Positions 45,662 to 54,698 of a stretch of 64,000 nucleotides of DNA are shown in pieces. The position numbers were made by a program, and so were the translations under genes. The stretch's first letter is position 1, and each line of letters opens with the position of its first letter. The DNA is from CAVOXO01 sp963700425 (GTDB lineage: Bacteria > Actinomycetota > Acidimicrobiia > Acidimicrobiales > Microtrichaceae). The stretch spans positions 558,001 through 622,000 of the forward strand of contig CAVOXO010000003.1 in NCBI GenBank assembly GCA_963700425.1, given 5' to 3'. A model generated the notes under the pieces. It was given only the letters and a program-made list of their open reading frames with translations, ran no database searches and was not told the origin of the DNA.

Positions 45662-45722
45662 CGCGGCGATCCACACTCCCCGCTGCGCTACCGGCTCCCT
45701 TTCGGGGAGCCGCTGTCGTTTT
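45659..45722 (+). terminator. ilvBNC attenuator: protector hairpin, antiterminator and terminator
   Basis: Three competing pairings are visible. (1) TAGCGC (45659-45664, containing the leader stop) with GCGCTA (45685-45690). (2) The antiterminator CTCCCC (45676-45681) with GGGGAG (45704-45709). (3) The terminator CGGCTCCC (45692-45699) with GGGAGCCG (45705-45712), followed by TGTCGTTTT. Pairings 2 and 3 exclude each other. A ribosome stalled on the Leu/Val codons would block pairing 1 and free CTCCCC for antitermination. Confidence 0.75.
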
Positions 45723-45785
45723 GGGCGCAACTACCGCCCTCGCCCGTCACTTGGCAGAATCCCCTGAGCCGAACCCTGGAAAGAC

Positions 45786-47598
45786 ATGACCGAGATCACC
45801 GATACCGACGCCCCCTCCCCGCACATCGATCCGGCGGGGCCCGAACGTGTGAACGGCGGCCAGGCCCTCATTCGCGCCCTCGAACTCGAAGGGGTCGAGG
45901 TGGTCTTCGGGCTTCCCGGGGGAGCGATCCTGCCGGTCTACGACCCCATCATCGACAGCTCCATCCGCCACATCCTCGTGCGCCACGAGCAGGGGGCGGG
46001 CCACATGGCCGAGGGCTACGCCCACGCAACGGGGCGACCCGGGGTCGCCATGGTCACCTCGGGACCCGCGGCGACCAACATCGTGACGCCGTTGTGCGAC
46101 GCCTACATGGATTCGGTCCCCATGGTCTGCATCACCGGCCAGGTCGGTACCCGTTCGATCGGGACCGATGCCTTCCAGGAGTGCGACACCGTCGGGATCA
46201 CCCGATCGGTCACCAAACACAACGAGCTGGTCACGCGGGCCGCCGACATCCCCCGCGTGGTGCGCGAGGCCTTCCTCATCGCCACCACCGGGCGGCCGGG
46301 CCCCGTGCTCATCGACATCCCCAAGGACATCGTCGACCCCAACAACGACGACGCCTGGTTCGAGTGGTACTGGCCCAGCGACGAAGAGGTCTGGGCGGGG
46401 CTCCCCGGCTACCGCCCCACGACCAAGGGTCATCCGAAGAAGATCCGCGACGCAGCCGACCTCATCGCCCGGGCCGAGCGCCCCGTCATCTATGCCGGCG
46501 GAGGGATCCTCAAGGCCAGGGCGGCCGAGCAGCTCCGCGAACTGGCCGAGCTGTGCGACATCCACGTCGTCACCACCCTCATGGCCCGTGGTGCGTTCCC
46601 CGACGACCATCGGTTGGCCCTCGGCATGCCCGGCATGCACGGCAACTACACGGCGGTCACGGCGTTGCAGGAGTCGGACCTGCTCATCACGCTCGGCGCG
46701 CGGTTCGACGACCGGGTGACCGGCAAGGTGGACGACTTCGCCTCGAAGGCCAAGGTCATCCACGTCGATGTCGATCCCGCCGAGCTGGGAAAGGTCCGCG
46801 AGGCCCGACGTCCCCATCGTGGGTGACGCGCGCCAGATCATCGGCGAGCTGGTCGAGGTGTTGAGGGCCCGCGACATCGCCGCCATCCAGCCGGACCGCA
46901 GCGCCTGGGCGTCGACGATCTCGGGCTGGCAGGAGACCTACCCGCTCTCGTACCACCCCGCCGAGCCGGGCGGGCTGTTGAAGCCCCAGTTCGTGCTCGA
47001 GCAGATCCGCGACCTCTCGCCCGACGACACGATCGTCACCTCGGGAGTCGGCCAACACCAGATGTGGACCTCGCAGTACTGGACGTTCCGCTACCCCTAC
47101 ACGTGGATCAACTCGGGTGGACTGGGGACGATGGGGTTCTCCGTGCCGGCGGCCATCGGCGCCAAGGTGGGAATGCCCGACCGGACCGTGTGGTCGATCG
47201 ACGGGGACGGGTGTTTCCAGATGACCGCGCAGGAGTTGGTGACCGCCTCGGTCAACCACATCCCCGTCAAGGTGGCGATCCTCAACAACGCGTATCTGGG
47301 CATGGTGCGCCAGTGGCAGGAGATGTTCTACGACGAGCGGTACTCCGAGGTCTTCCTGGGATCGGAGATCCCCGACTACGTCAAGTGGGCCGAGGCGATG
47401 GGGTGCGTCGGAATCCTGGTCGAGTCACCCGAGGAGGTGGCCCCGGCGATCGAGAAGGCGAACGAGATCAACGATCGGCCCGTCGTTCTGGAGTTCCGGA
47501 CCGACCCCCGCGAGAAGGTGTTCCCCATGGTTCCGTCCGGCAAGTCCAACAGCGACATCCTCGTGAGCGAGGACGATGCCCCCGAGGTGCGGCCATGA
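45786..47598 (+). CDS. ilvB: Acetolactate synthase large subunit (frameshifted)
   Basis: ThDP- and FAD-dependent first enzyme of branched-chain amino acid synthesis. About 603 residues after ignoring one extra base at ~46803-46810. N-terminal PYR domain: EVVFGLPGGAILPVYDPI, VRHEQGAGHMAEGYAHATGR with the ThDP Glu. The middle domain carries GMPGMHGNYTAVTALQESDL. The C-terminal PP domain has GDGCFQMTAQELVTA and NNAYLGMVRQWQEMFY. The break joins ELGKVRE to PDVPIVGDAR, which reads normally with one base removed. ilvN overlaps its stop. Confidence 0.95.
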
Positions 47599-48134
47599 CG
47601 AACGGTCGACACCCCGCCACCCCCCGGCACCACGTGTTGTCGGTGCTCGTCGAGAACCGTGCCGGAGTCCTGGCCCGTGTCGCGGGGCTCTTCGCCCGGC
47701 GGAGCTACAACATCTCGTCTCTCGCCGTCGCACCGACCGACGACGAACGGTTCAGCCGCATCACGATCGTCGTCGACGCAGAATCCGCCCCGCTGGAACA
47801 GGTGGTCAAGCAGCTCAACAAGCTGATCCACGTCATCAAGATCTCCGAACTGGATCCCCAGGACTCGGTGGAACGGGAGCTCATGTTGGTGACCGTCAAG
47901 GCGGATCCGTCGACCCGGTCGCAGGTGATCGAACTCGTCGCCATCTTCGAGGGTCGGATCATCGACGTCGGCCATTCGGAACTCACCGTCAGCCTCGACG
48001 ACGTGCCGGCCCGCCTGGACGATCTCGAGGACCTGTTGCGCCCGTTCGGGATCGCCACCGTCCAACGCACCGGAAGGGTCGCTCTTCCCAAGCTCGACCG
48101 CTCGACGTCATCGTCGCTGCGCAGCGTGGGCTGA
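47595..48134 (+). CDS. ilvN: Acetolactate synthase small (regulatory) subunit
   Basis: 179 residues, activates the large subunit and confers valine feedback. ACT domain at the start: HHVLSVLVENRAGVLARVAG, LFARRSYNISSLAVAPTDD. The C-terminal half has ELMLVTVKADPSTRSQVIEL and EVTGD-like positions (ELTVSLDD). ATG at 47595 overlaps the ilvB stop (ATGA), so the subunits are coupled in translation. 74 bases separate it from ilvC. Confidence 0.95.
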   Translation: MTNGRHPATPRHHVLSVLVENRAGVLARVAGLFARRSYNISSLAVAPTDDERFSRITIVVDAESAPLEQVVKQLNKLIHVIKISELDPQDSVERELMLVTVKADPSTRSQVIELVAIFEGRIIDVGHSELTVSLDDVPARLDDLEDLLRPFGIATVQRTGRVALPKLDRSTSSSLRSVG

Positions 48135-48208
48135 CCGGGCTTTGCGCCCGCGCACCCCACGGACTACAACCGACCCGCCCCCGTAGGGCACGACCCGAAG
48201 GATTTCCC

Positions 48209-49240
48209 ATGGCCAACGTCTTCTACGAGTCCGATGCCGACCGATCGCTCATCGCCGATCGCAAGGTCGCGATCCTCGGATACGGATCGCAGGGTCATGC
48301 CCATGCGCTGAACCTCAAGGAATCGGGCATCGACGTTCGGGTCGGCCTGAGGGAGGGGTCGTCGTCGGTCGCCAAGGCGTCCGAGGCGGGCCTCACGGTC
48401 AAGGGGCTGTCCGAGGCGTGCGCGGAGGCCGACCTCATCATGGTCCTGCTTCCCGACACCGAGCAGCGCGAGATCTACGAGACCCACATCGCGCCGAACC
48501 TCGAAGCCGGCGACGCGTTGTTCTTCGCCCACGGATTCAACATCCGTTTCGAGCAGATCGTCCCGCCGGCCGACATCGACGTGGCCATGGTCGCCCCCAA
48601 GGGTCCGGGCCATCTGGTCCGTCGCACCTATGTCGAGGGCGGCGGGGTCCCCTGTCTGATCGCGGTTCACCAGGACGCCACCGGCACCGCTCGCGGTCTG
48701 GCGATGGCATATGCCGATGCCATCGGCGGGACCCGAGCCGGGGTTCTCGAGACCACGTTCCCCGAGGAGACCGAGACCGATCTGTTCGGGGAGCAGGTCG
48801 TCCTGTGCGGGGGGCTGACCTCCCTCATCAAGGCCGGGTTCGAGACCCTCGTGGAGGCCGGGTATCAGCCGGAGGCCGCCTATTTCGAGTGCCTCCACGA
48901 AGTGAAGCTCATCGTCGACCTCATCTACGAAGAGGGAATCGAGGGCATGCGCTACTCGATCTCCGATACCGCCGAGTACGGCGACCTCACCCGAGGGCCC
49001 CGAATCATCACCCCCGCGGTCAAGGACGAGATGCGCAAGGTTCTCGGCGAGATCCAATCGGGCGAGTTCGCCGAGGAATGGATCGCCGAGAGCCGATCGG
49101 GACGGGCCAACTTCCACCGTCTGGAGGAGGAGGGAAAGACCCACCAGATCGAGGCGGTGGGGGCAGAGCTCCGATCGCTGATGCCGTGGATCCGCGCCGG
49201 CAAGGCCAGCGTCGCCGAGACGTCGGGCGGTCAGGCCTGA
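48209..49240 (+). CDS. ilvC: Ketol-acid reductoisomerase (class I)
   Basis: NADPH- and Mg-dependent second step of valine and isoleucine synthesis. 343 residues, class I length. Rossmann motif AILGYGSQGHAHALNLKESG; MVAPKGPGHLVRRTYVEGGG; the metal site in FGEQVVLCGGLTSLIKAGFE and AYFECLHEVKLIVDLIYEEG; SISDTAEYGDLTRGPRII. ATG at 48209. It is the last gene of the ilvBNC operon under the attenuator at 45.6 kb. Confidence 0.97.
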   Translation: MANVFYESDADRSLIADRKVAILGYGSQGHAHALNLKESGIDVRVGLREGSSSVAKASEAGLTVKGLSEACAEADLIMVLLPDTEQREIYETHIAPNLEAGDALFFAHGFNIRFEQIVPPADIDVAMVAPKGPGHLVRRTYVEGGGVPCLIAVHQDATGTARGLAMAYADAIGGTRAGVLETTFPEETETDLFGEQVVLCGGLTSLIKAGFETLVEAGYQPEAAYFECLHEVKLIVDLIYEEGIEGMRYSISDTAEYGDLTRGPRIITPAVKDEMRKVLGEIQSGEFAEEWIAESRSGRANFHRLEEEGKTHQIEAVGAELRSLMPWIRAGKASVAETSGGQA

Positions 49241-49292
49241 CCACCCTGGCGCACCAGGACGATCGGCGACGTCCGCCGGTACCATCTGCACC

Positions 49293-49436
49293 ATGGCGGT
49301 CGACGAGGCGACGGCACCGTCGACGCCGGTGATGGCGGCGAGACGGCAGGGCTCTGTCGACCGCCCACTCGGAGGCATCCCCGGCGTGGTGCGGGTCGTC
49401 CCACGGGGTTGTCCGGTCCGCTGGTGCGCTCCGTGA
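49293..49436 (+). CDS. Possible 47-codon leader ORF before the glycosyltransferase
   Basis: An ATG preceded by TACCAT with 7 bases between, the same spacing as other leaderless genes here. The ORF runs to a TGA at 49434-49436 that overlaps the GTG at 49433. It has no recognisable domain. It may be a short upstream gene coupled to the glycosyltransferase, or that gene's true N-terminus if one base is missing between them. Confidence 0.35.
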   Translation: MAVDEATAPSTPVMAARRQGSVDRPLGGIPGVVRVVPRGCPVRWCAP

Positions 49437-50194
49437 GCGGCGACCGTCCGGAACGACGCCGCATCGAGATGTTGTCGTTCGTGGTTCCGGTCTATTGCGA
49501 AGCGGACCAGATCGACGACGCGCTCGACGCGTTCGTCGACTGCGGCGAGGACCTCATCGCCCACGGCGCTGTCGCGGCCTTCGAGGTGGTGGTGGTCGAT
49601 GACGGGTCGACCGACGCGACGCCCGAGCGCCTCGATGCGAGGTCGTCCGACGACCGGATCGCGGTGGTGCGCCACGATCGGAACCGTGGACTGGGAGCGG
49701 CGATCCGCTCCGGTTTCGAGGCATCGACCGGATCGGTCGTCGTGTACGTCGATGCCGATCTTCCCTTCGATCTGATCCACATCTCGCATGCGCTCGACCT
49801 CATGGCGAACCGAGACGTCCGTGCGGTGAGCCTCTTCCGCCTCAGTCGTCGGGGCGAAGGGAGTCGTCGATTCGTCTACTCCTACGCCTACAACGCGTTC
49901 GTCCGGTGGCGATTCGGCATCCGGCTGCGTGACGTCAACTTCGCCGGCAAGTTCATCGAGAGAGACGCCCTCGACGGACTGGTTCTGCGCAGCGAGGGAT
50001 CGTTCATCGACGTCGAGATCCTGGCCGGCCTGCAGGCGGCGGGGCATTCCGTCGAGCAGTTCGGGGTGGCCTACCGCCCCCGCACCCGCGGTGTGTCGAC
50101 CCTGTCGTCGACGGCGACCATCCGGACCATCATCTCGGAGATGCGCCGGATCGGCCCCGACCTGCCGAGCGGGCGCAGAAGGCCGTCACCGTGA
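49433..50194 (+). CDS. Family 2 glycosyltransferase
   Basis: 253 residues, GT-A fold, DPMS-like. Motifs: LSFVVPVYCEADQIDDALDA, VVVVDDGSTDATPERLD, HDRNRGLGAAIRSGFEAS, the metal-binding VVYVDADLPFDL, and YRPRTRGVSTLS near the end. It has no membrane segment, unlike many polyprenol-phosphate transferases, so it is probably peripheral. Start uncertain: GTG 49433, GTG 49424 and ATG 49469 are in frame. The stop overlaps the GTG of the YdjC gene, suggesting a joint role in glycan or glycolipid assembly. Confidence 0.88.
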   Translation: MSGDRPERRRIEMLSFVVPVYCEADQIDDALDAFVDCGEDLIAHGAVAAFEVVVVDDGSTDATPERLDARSSDDRIAVVRHDRNRGLGAAIRSGFEASTGSVVVYVDADLPFDLIHISHALDLMANRDVRAVSLFRLSRRGEGSRRFVYSYAYNAFVRWRFGIRLRDVNFAGKFIERDALDGLVLRSEGSFIDVEILAGLQAAGHSVEQFGVAYRPRTRGVSTLSSTATIRTIISEMRRIGPDLPSGRRRPSP

Positions 50195-51039
50195 CGGCAC
50201 CGGCGAGACGTGACGCCATCGCCTTCCTGGTGGTGAATGCCGACGACTTCGGCCTCACAGACGGAGTCAGTCGTGGCATTCTCCGCGCGGGATCCGACGG
50301 AGTCGTGACGTCGACATCGGTGCTGGCGGTGGCCCCGGCGATGGCCCGCTCGGCCGACGCTCTGCGTGACTCCGGCCTCGGCGTCGGGTGTCACCTGGCC
50401 CTGGTGGGGGAGGACCCGCCGCTGTGTCCCGCCGCCGACATCCCGACGGTGGTCGATCGTCGAGGCCGATTCGCGCGTTCGTGGCGTCAGCTGGTGCCGC
50501 GGGTCGTGGGGGGACGAGTGGATCCCGATGACGTGGCCCGTGAGTGGGATGCGCAACTGACGGCCCTGGCGGACCGGGGGTTGACGATCGATCACCTCGA
50601 CACCCATCAGCACGTCCACCTGTTGCCGGCGCTCGCCGCGGTCATCGGCCGACTGTCCCTCGCCAGAGGCGGCATCTCGGTGCGTGTTCCACGAACCCGT
50701 GGGCGCTGGCCGCGTGACCGAGCCGTCGCGGAGCTGTCGCGCCGTCTCGAGCTGACCCTTGCGTCGACGCCGGGGATTCGGACCCATCGTTCGTTCGGGA
50801 TCGACGGTGCCGGTCGCCTCGGAGTCGATGATCTCGTCGAGCGCGTGGACCATGTCGTCGACGCCGGGGAGGGCGTGTACGAGATCTCGACCCATCCCGG
50901 GCACCTGGGCCCGGGGATCGATCGTTACCGATGGGGCTATCTCTGGGAGCAAGAGGCGGAGGCCCTCGTGTCGCCGGCGCTCCGGGGGGCCATCGACCGA
51001 GCCGGTCTGCGGCTGGGAACGTTCGGAGACGCGGCCTGA
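50191..51039 (+). CDS. ChbG/HpnK (YdjC) family carbohydrate deacetylase
   Basis: 282 residues. The metal site is visible: FLVVNADDFGLTDGVSRGIL (DD), VGCHLALVGEDPPL (His), and DHLDTHQHVHLLPALAAVIG (H-x-H); EISTHPGHLGPG supplies the late His. Family members remove acetyl groups from N-acetyl sugars, including hopanoid-linked glucosamine. Translational overlap with the glycosyltransferase supports a shared pathway; the substrate is not known. The stop overlaps the ATG of ung (TGATG). Confidence 0.86.
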   Translation: MTAPARRDAIAFLVVNADDFGLTDGVSRGILRAGSDGVVTSTSVLAVAPAMARSADALRDSGLGVGCHLALVGEDPPLCPAADIPTVVDRRGRFARSWRQLVPRVVGGRVDPDDVAREWDAQLTALADRGLTIDHLDTHQHVHLLPALAAVIGRLSLARGGISVRVPRTRGRWPRDRAVAELSRRLELTLASTPGIRTHRSFGIDGAGRLGVDDLVERVDHVVDAGEGVYEISTHPGHLGPGIDRYRWGYLWEQEAEALVSPALRGAIDRAGLRLGTFGDAA

Positions 51040-51699
51040 TGCCCGTGACCGACTGGAACCCGATGCTGCGGGGCGAGTTCGACAAGCCGTACTGGTCGGA
51101 ACTCCAGTCGTTCGTTGCCGCAGAGCGCGAGGCGGGGCCGGTCTATCCGCCGCAATCGGATGTCTTCAGGGCACTCCACCTGACGCCGGCTGGCTCGAAC
51201 CAGGGTCCTCGTCGTGGGACAGGACCCCTATCACGGCCCGGGCCAGGCGCACGGTCTGTGCTTCTCGGTCGCGGACGGTGTGCGTCGCCCGCCCTCCCTG
51301 GAGAACATCTTCGCCGAACTCCACTCCGACCTGGGTTGCCCGCCTCCCGAAGGTGGAAACCTCGAACCCTGGGCCCGCCAGGGAGTGCTGCTGTTGAACA
51401 CGGTGCTCACGGTTCGACGAGGTGAGGCGGGCTCACACCGTGGCAAGGGGTGGGAGACGTTCACCGATGAGGTGATACGCGTCGTCGCGGCGCTGCCCGA
51501 ACGGGTGGTGTTCATTCTCTGGGGCGCCCATGCCCGGCGGAAGAAGCCGCTCATAGGGGGCGACCCACACGTCATCATCGAGTCGGCCCATCCCTCGCCG
51601 CTCTCCGCTCACAACGGGTTCTTCGGGTCGCGCCCCTTCTCCAGGGCGAACCACGCGCTGGTCGACGCCGGTCGCGAGCCGATCGAGTGGTGCCTGTGA
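51039..51699 (+). CDS. ung: Uracil-DNA glycosylase, family 1 (frameshifted)
   Basis: Removes uracil from DNA as the first step of base excision repair. About 219 residues after ignoring one extra G at ~51192. Start MPVTDWNPMLRGEFDKPYWS; the break joins FRALHLTP to LARTRVLVVGQDPYHGPGQA, restoring the water-activating GQDPYHG motif. GLCFSV, LLNTVLTVRRGEAGSHRGKG and HPSPLSAHNGFFGSRPFSRA follow, all family 1 signatures. The short fit across the break strongly favours an inserted base over real inactivation. Confidence 0.93.
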
Positions 51700-51724
51700 G
51701 GGTGATCCGACCTAGCGTCGCACC

Positions 51725-52535
51725 GTGCGCGTGACCGTTCCTGCCTCCTCGGCGAACGTCGGCCCTGCGTTCGACGCCGTGGCGCTGGCGATCGATCTGC
51801 CCTTCGTGCTGTCGGATCGACCCGAAGTGGGGCTTCTCGAGGCCGATGACACCCATCCGGCCACGGTGGCCCATCGGCTGGCCGGAGGGAGTGGTGCGCT
51901 GTGGTGGCGCAGCCCGATTCCGCCGGGGCGGGGCCTCGGGTTCTCCGGAGCGGCGCGGGTGGCGGGCGCAGTTCTCGGCGGTGCCGCCGGGCCCCGGCGC
52001 AGATGCGGACAGCCGACGCCGCGCCCTCGAGATAGCGACCGAACTCGAGGGTCACCCCGAGAACGCGGCGGCCTCCATGCTCGGAGGGATGGTCGTCACC
52101 TCGGGAGGCGAGGCGATTCGGGTGCGGCACCGGCTGGACGTGGAGATGGTGTTCTGTTGGCCCGATTCGACGACGTCGACCCGGGCCTCGCGTGCGACCC
52201 TGCCCGATCGGATCGACTTCGACGACGCGGTCTTCAACGTGGGGCGCGCCGCCCTGCTCGTTGCGGCGTTCGCCGAGGGACGGGCCGACCTCCTGGCGTT
52301 GGCGACCGATGATCGACTGCACACCGATCGGAGGTTGGCGTCGGTCCCCGAGTCGGCGAAGATCTTCGAGGCGCTGGCGGACATGGATGTCCTGGCCCGA
52401 TGGCTCAGCGGTTCGGGGCCGACGGTGGCGGCGATGTGCGTCCGGGGAGGCGGAGCGACCGTGGCGGCAGCCCTGGCCGGGCTCGGATCGGTGCGCGTGG
52501 CCGATCTCGCCGTCGCTGGAGTCGTGGTCGAGTGA
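51725..52535 (+). CDS. thrB: Homoserine kinase (frameshifted)
   Basis: GHMP-family kinase making O-phosphohomoserine for threonine synthesis. About 269 residues after ignoring one extra C near 51993-52003. VTVPASSANVGPAFDAVALA at the start; the ATP loop is PIPPGRGLGFSGAARVAGAV, where GLGFSGA replaces the usual GLGSSA. After the break comes RRALEIATELEGHPENAAAS, and SGSGPTVAAMCV near the end. GTG at 51725 with TAGCGT 6 bases upstream. It precedes metY, which draws on the same homoserine branch. The assignment to homoserine kinase rather than another GHMP kinase is fairly secure. Confidence 0.87.
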
Positions 52536-52553
52536 TCCGGGGCGATTCCCGAC

Positions 52554-52582
52554 TTGTTCGATCGGGTTTAGGCTCCTAGCCT
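52554..52582 (+). promoter_or_regulatory. Candidate promoter for metY
   Basis: TTGTTC (52554-52559) and TAGCCT (52577-52582) are separated by 17 bases, giving a standard two-box layout in the 91-base gap before metY. TAGGCT/AGCCT around 52569-52582 also forms a small inverted repeat. The predicted 5' leader is about 38 bases and includes the AAGGGGAG ribosome-binding site, too short for a SAM riboswitch. Confidence 0.5.
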
Positions 52583-52626
52583 GCCCGCCCGAACGACCGC
52601 ACGACCGCACGACCGAAGGGGAGAAC

Positions 52627-53941
52627 GTGTCAGAGAACTGGGGTTTCGAAACCCGTCAGATCCATGCCGGCCAGGAGCCCGATCCCGCGACGGGCGCTCG
52701 ATCCGTTCCGATCTACCAGACCACCTCCTATCAGTTCCGTGACACCGAGCATGCGGCTGACCTCTTCGCGTTGTCGGAGATGGGCAACATCTACACCCGC
52801 ATCATGAACCCGACCCAGGGGGTTCTCGAGGCTCGCACTCGCCAGCCTCGAGGGTGGCACCGAGACCGCGGTGGGCATCCCGGGCGCCCTGTGCGTGGCG
52901 TCGGGTCAGGCAGCGGAGACGCTCGCCATCCTGAACATCTGCGAGTCCGGTGGGCACATCGTCGCCTCGCCGTCGCTCTACGGCGGGACGTACAACCTCC
53001 TCCACTACACACTGCCGAAGATGGGGATCGAGGTGACCTTCGTCGAGGATCCCGACCAGCTGGATCAGTGGAGTGCGGCGATTCGGGACAACACCACCCT
53101 GTTCTTCGGCGAGGTCCTGGCGAATCCCCGCAACGACGTGTTGGACATCGAGGGGATCTCCGGGGTCGCTCACGACAACGGTCTGCCGCTGATCGTCGAC
53201 AACACCGTTCCCACCCCCTATGGCTGCCGCCCCCTCGACTGGGGAGCCGATGTCGTGGTCCACTCCACCACCAAGTTCCTCGGCGGTCACGGAACGTCGA
53301 TCGGTGGCGCGATCGTCGACGGCGGGACGTTCGACTACGCCGCGTCCGGTCGCCACCCGATGATGGTCGATCCCGATCCCAGCTACGGCGGCCTGGCGTA
53401 CTATCCGGCGCTCGGCGCCGGTTCGTACATCATCAAGGCCCGCGTGCAGCTGTTGCGCGACCTGGGTCCCGCCATCTCTCCGTTCAACGCCTTCCTCACC
53501 CTCCAGGGCATCGAGACGCTGAGCCTGCGCATGGAACGTCATTGGACGAACGCGGCCACGGTCGCCGACTACCTCGACGGACACGCCCAGGTGGAGTCGG
53601 TGAGCTTCGCCGGCCTCCCGTCGTCTCCCTGGCATTCCCGAGGTGAGCGCTACTTCGGCGGCCGTGGTTTCGGTTCGATCATCGCGTTCGACATCGCGGG
53701 CGGTCTGGCCGCCGGCAGACGGTTCGCCGACGCGCTGAAGCTGCACAGTCACGTCGCCAACATCGGTGATGTCCGGAGCCTGGTCATCCACCCCGCATCG
53801 ACCACCCACAGCCAGCTCTCCGAGGACGAACAACGTGCTGCCGGTGTCAACGCCGGAATGGTCCGGCTGTCGGTCGGTCTGGAGTCCATCGACGACATCA
53901 TCGGCGATCTCGACGAGGGATTCGCCGCCGCGGCATCCTGA
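52627..53941 (+). CDS. metY: O-acetylhomoserine sulfhydrylase/aminocarboxypropyltransferase (frameshifted)
   Basis: PLP enzyme of the Cys/Met metabolism family, making homocysteine from O-acyl-homoserine and sulfide. About 437 residues, the MetY length (MetB is shorter). WGFETRQIHAGQEPDPATGA, SVPIYQTTSYQFRDTEHAAD, IYTRIMNPTQGVLEAR. One extra base at ~52833-52840 precedes LASLEGGTETAVGIPGALCV. SPSLYGGTYNLLHYTLPKMG, VDNTVPTPYGCRPLDWGADV, and the PLP Lys in VVHSTTKFLGGHGTSIGG follow. GTG start with GGGGAG upstream. Confidence 0.93.
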
Positions 53942-53959
53942 TCCGCCGCCCTCGGTTCC

Positions 53960-54190
53960 TCACCCGTCGATGACGACGTGGGGGGCGCCATCGACGACGC
54001 TCAGCGTCGCCGGCATGCCCATCAGGTCGATGTCGGCCCCGAGGGATCGGGGTGCGTCGAGTTCGACGACCAAGCCCTTGTGGCGCCCCGCGACGATGGT
54101 GATCGACAGGTGGACGGTTTCGCCGCGGTCCTCCGCATCGATCACGAACGCGTCGTAGCGACCGTCGTCGAGGGGCGGGTCGTCGGACAT
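53960..54190 (-). CDS. Small conserved-looking protein, unknown
   Basis: 76 residues: MSDDPPLDDGRYDAFVIDAE, ETVHLSITIVAGRHKGLVVE, then ADIDLMGMPATLSVVDGAPH. It looks like a compact all-beta domain (OB or single-strand-binding-like spacing). ATG at 54190 with a CAGTCT box 6 bases upstream. Convergent with metY, with 18 bases between ends. The same frame is open for 2 kb upstream, but this is shadow. Not recognised. Confidence 0.6.
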   Translation of the reverse strand: MSDDPPLDDGRYDAFVIDAEDRGETVHLSITIVAGRHKGLVVELDAPRSLGADIDLMGMPATLSVVDGAPHVVIDG

Positions 54191-54253
54191 GACACCAGAC
54201 TGGCTCACGGCGGGCGGCAGCAGGTTCGCCTGCGGCACCGAGACGGCGCGCTC

Positions 54254-54298
54254 CTCATGAACGTGAGGTAGATCGCATCTACACTTCACGTTCATGAG
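54254..54298. promoter_or_regulatory. 45-base nested palindrome over the start of the HTH-TOBE regulator gene
   Basis: Outer arms CTCATGAACGTGA (54254-54266) and TCACGTTCATGAG (54286-54298) are perfect 13-base inverted repeats. Inside them GTAGAT (54268-54273) and ATCTAC (54277-54282) form a second perfect pair. The right outer arm contains the regulator's ATG (54294), and a TACACT box (54280-54285) lies between the arms. This is a strong operator candidate for autoregulation of the regulator-modA-modB operon. Confidence 0.75.
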
Positions 54299-54698
54299 TG
54301 CTCCCTCGACGTTGTCCACGACCCAGGTCGCCGAGATCGTGGGGGTGAGTGCAGAAACGGTGCGGCGCTGGTGCGACGGCGGGGACATCCCCCACGTGCG
54401 CGACGACCGGGGTCGGCGTCGGATCGACGGCCTGGATCTGGTCCGGTTTCTCGACGGGGAGGCGGCCGCCTCGTTGCCGGGTGGGGTGGCCGCCTCGTCG
54501 GCCCGGAATCGTTGGGTGGGGATCGTGACCGCGGTGACGGTGGACCGCGTCGCGGCGCAGGTCGACCTCCGATGCGGTCCCCATCGGGTCGTCTCACTCA
54601 TGACCGCCGAGTCCGTCCACGAACTCGGTCTGGCTCCGGGATCGCTGGCCGTGGCATCGGTGAAGTCCACCGCCGTCGTCGTGGAGGCGCTTCGGTGA
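54294..54698 (+). CDS. HTH-TOBE regulator, probably molybdate-responsive
   Basis: 134 residues. N-terminal excisionase/MerR-like HTH (STTQVAEIVGVSAETVRRWC, then IPHVRDDRGRRRIDGLDLVR). The C-terminal ~65 residues form a TOBE/Mop oxyanion-binding domain (NRWVGIVTAVTVDRVAAQVD, LGLAPGSLAVASVKSTAVVV). TOBE domains bind molybdate or tungstate, and modA and modB follow directly with a TGATG overlap, so I infer oxyanion-controlled transcription of its own operon. It is not a ModE, which has a different LysR-like HTH. Confidence 0.85.
   Translation: MSAPSTLSTTQVAEIVGVSAETVRRWCDGGDIPHVRDDRGRRRIDGLDLVRFLDGEAAASLPGGVAASSARNRWVGIVTAVTVDRVAAQVDLRCGPHRVVSLMTAESVHELGLAPGSLAVASVKSTAVVVEALR

Noticed and set aside
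52590..52620. Repeated CGACCGCA units before metY as a CRISPR or iteron array
   Set aside because: Only two and a half copies of an 8-base unit within 25 bases, no spacers, and it lies in a normal short 5' leader.
52536..52626. SAM riboswitch before metY
   Set aside because: The predicted leader is only about 38 bases and lacks the multi-stem core of any SAM riboswitch class I know.
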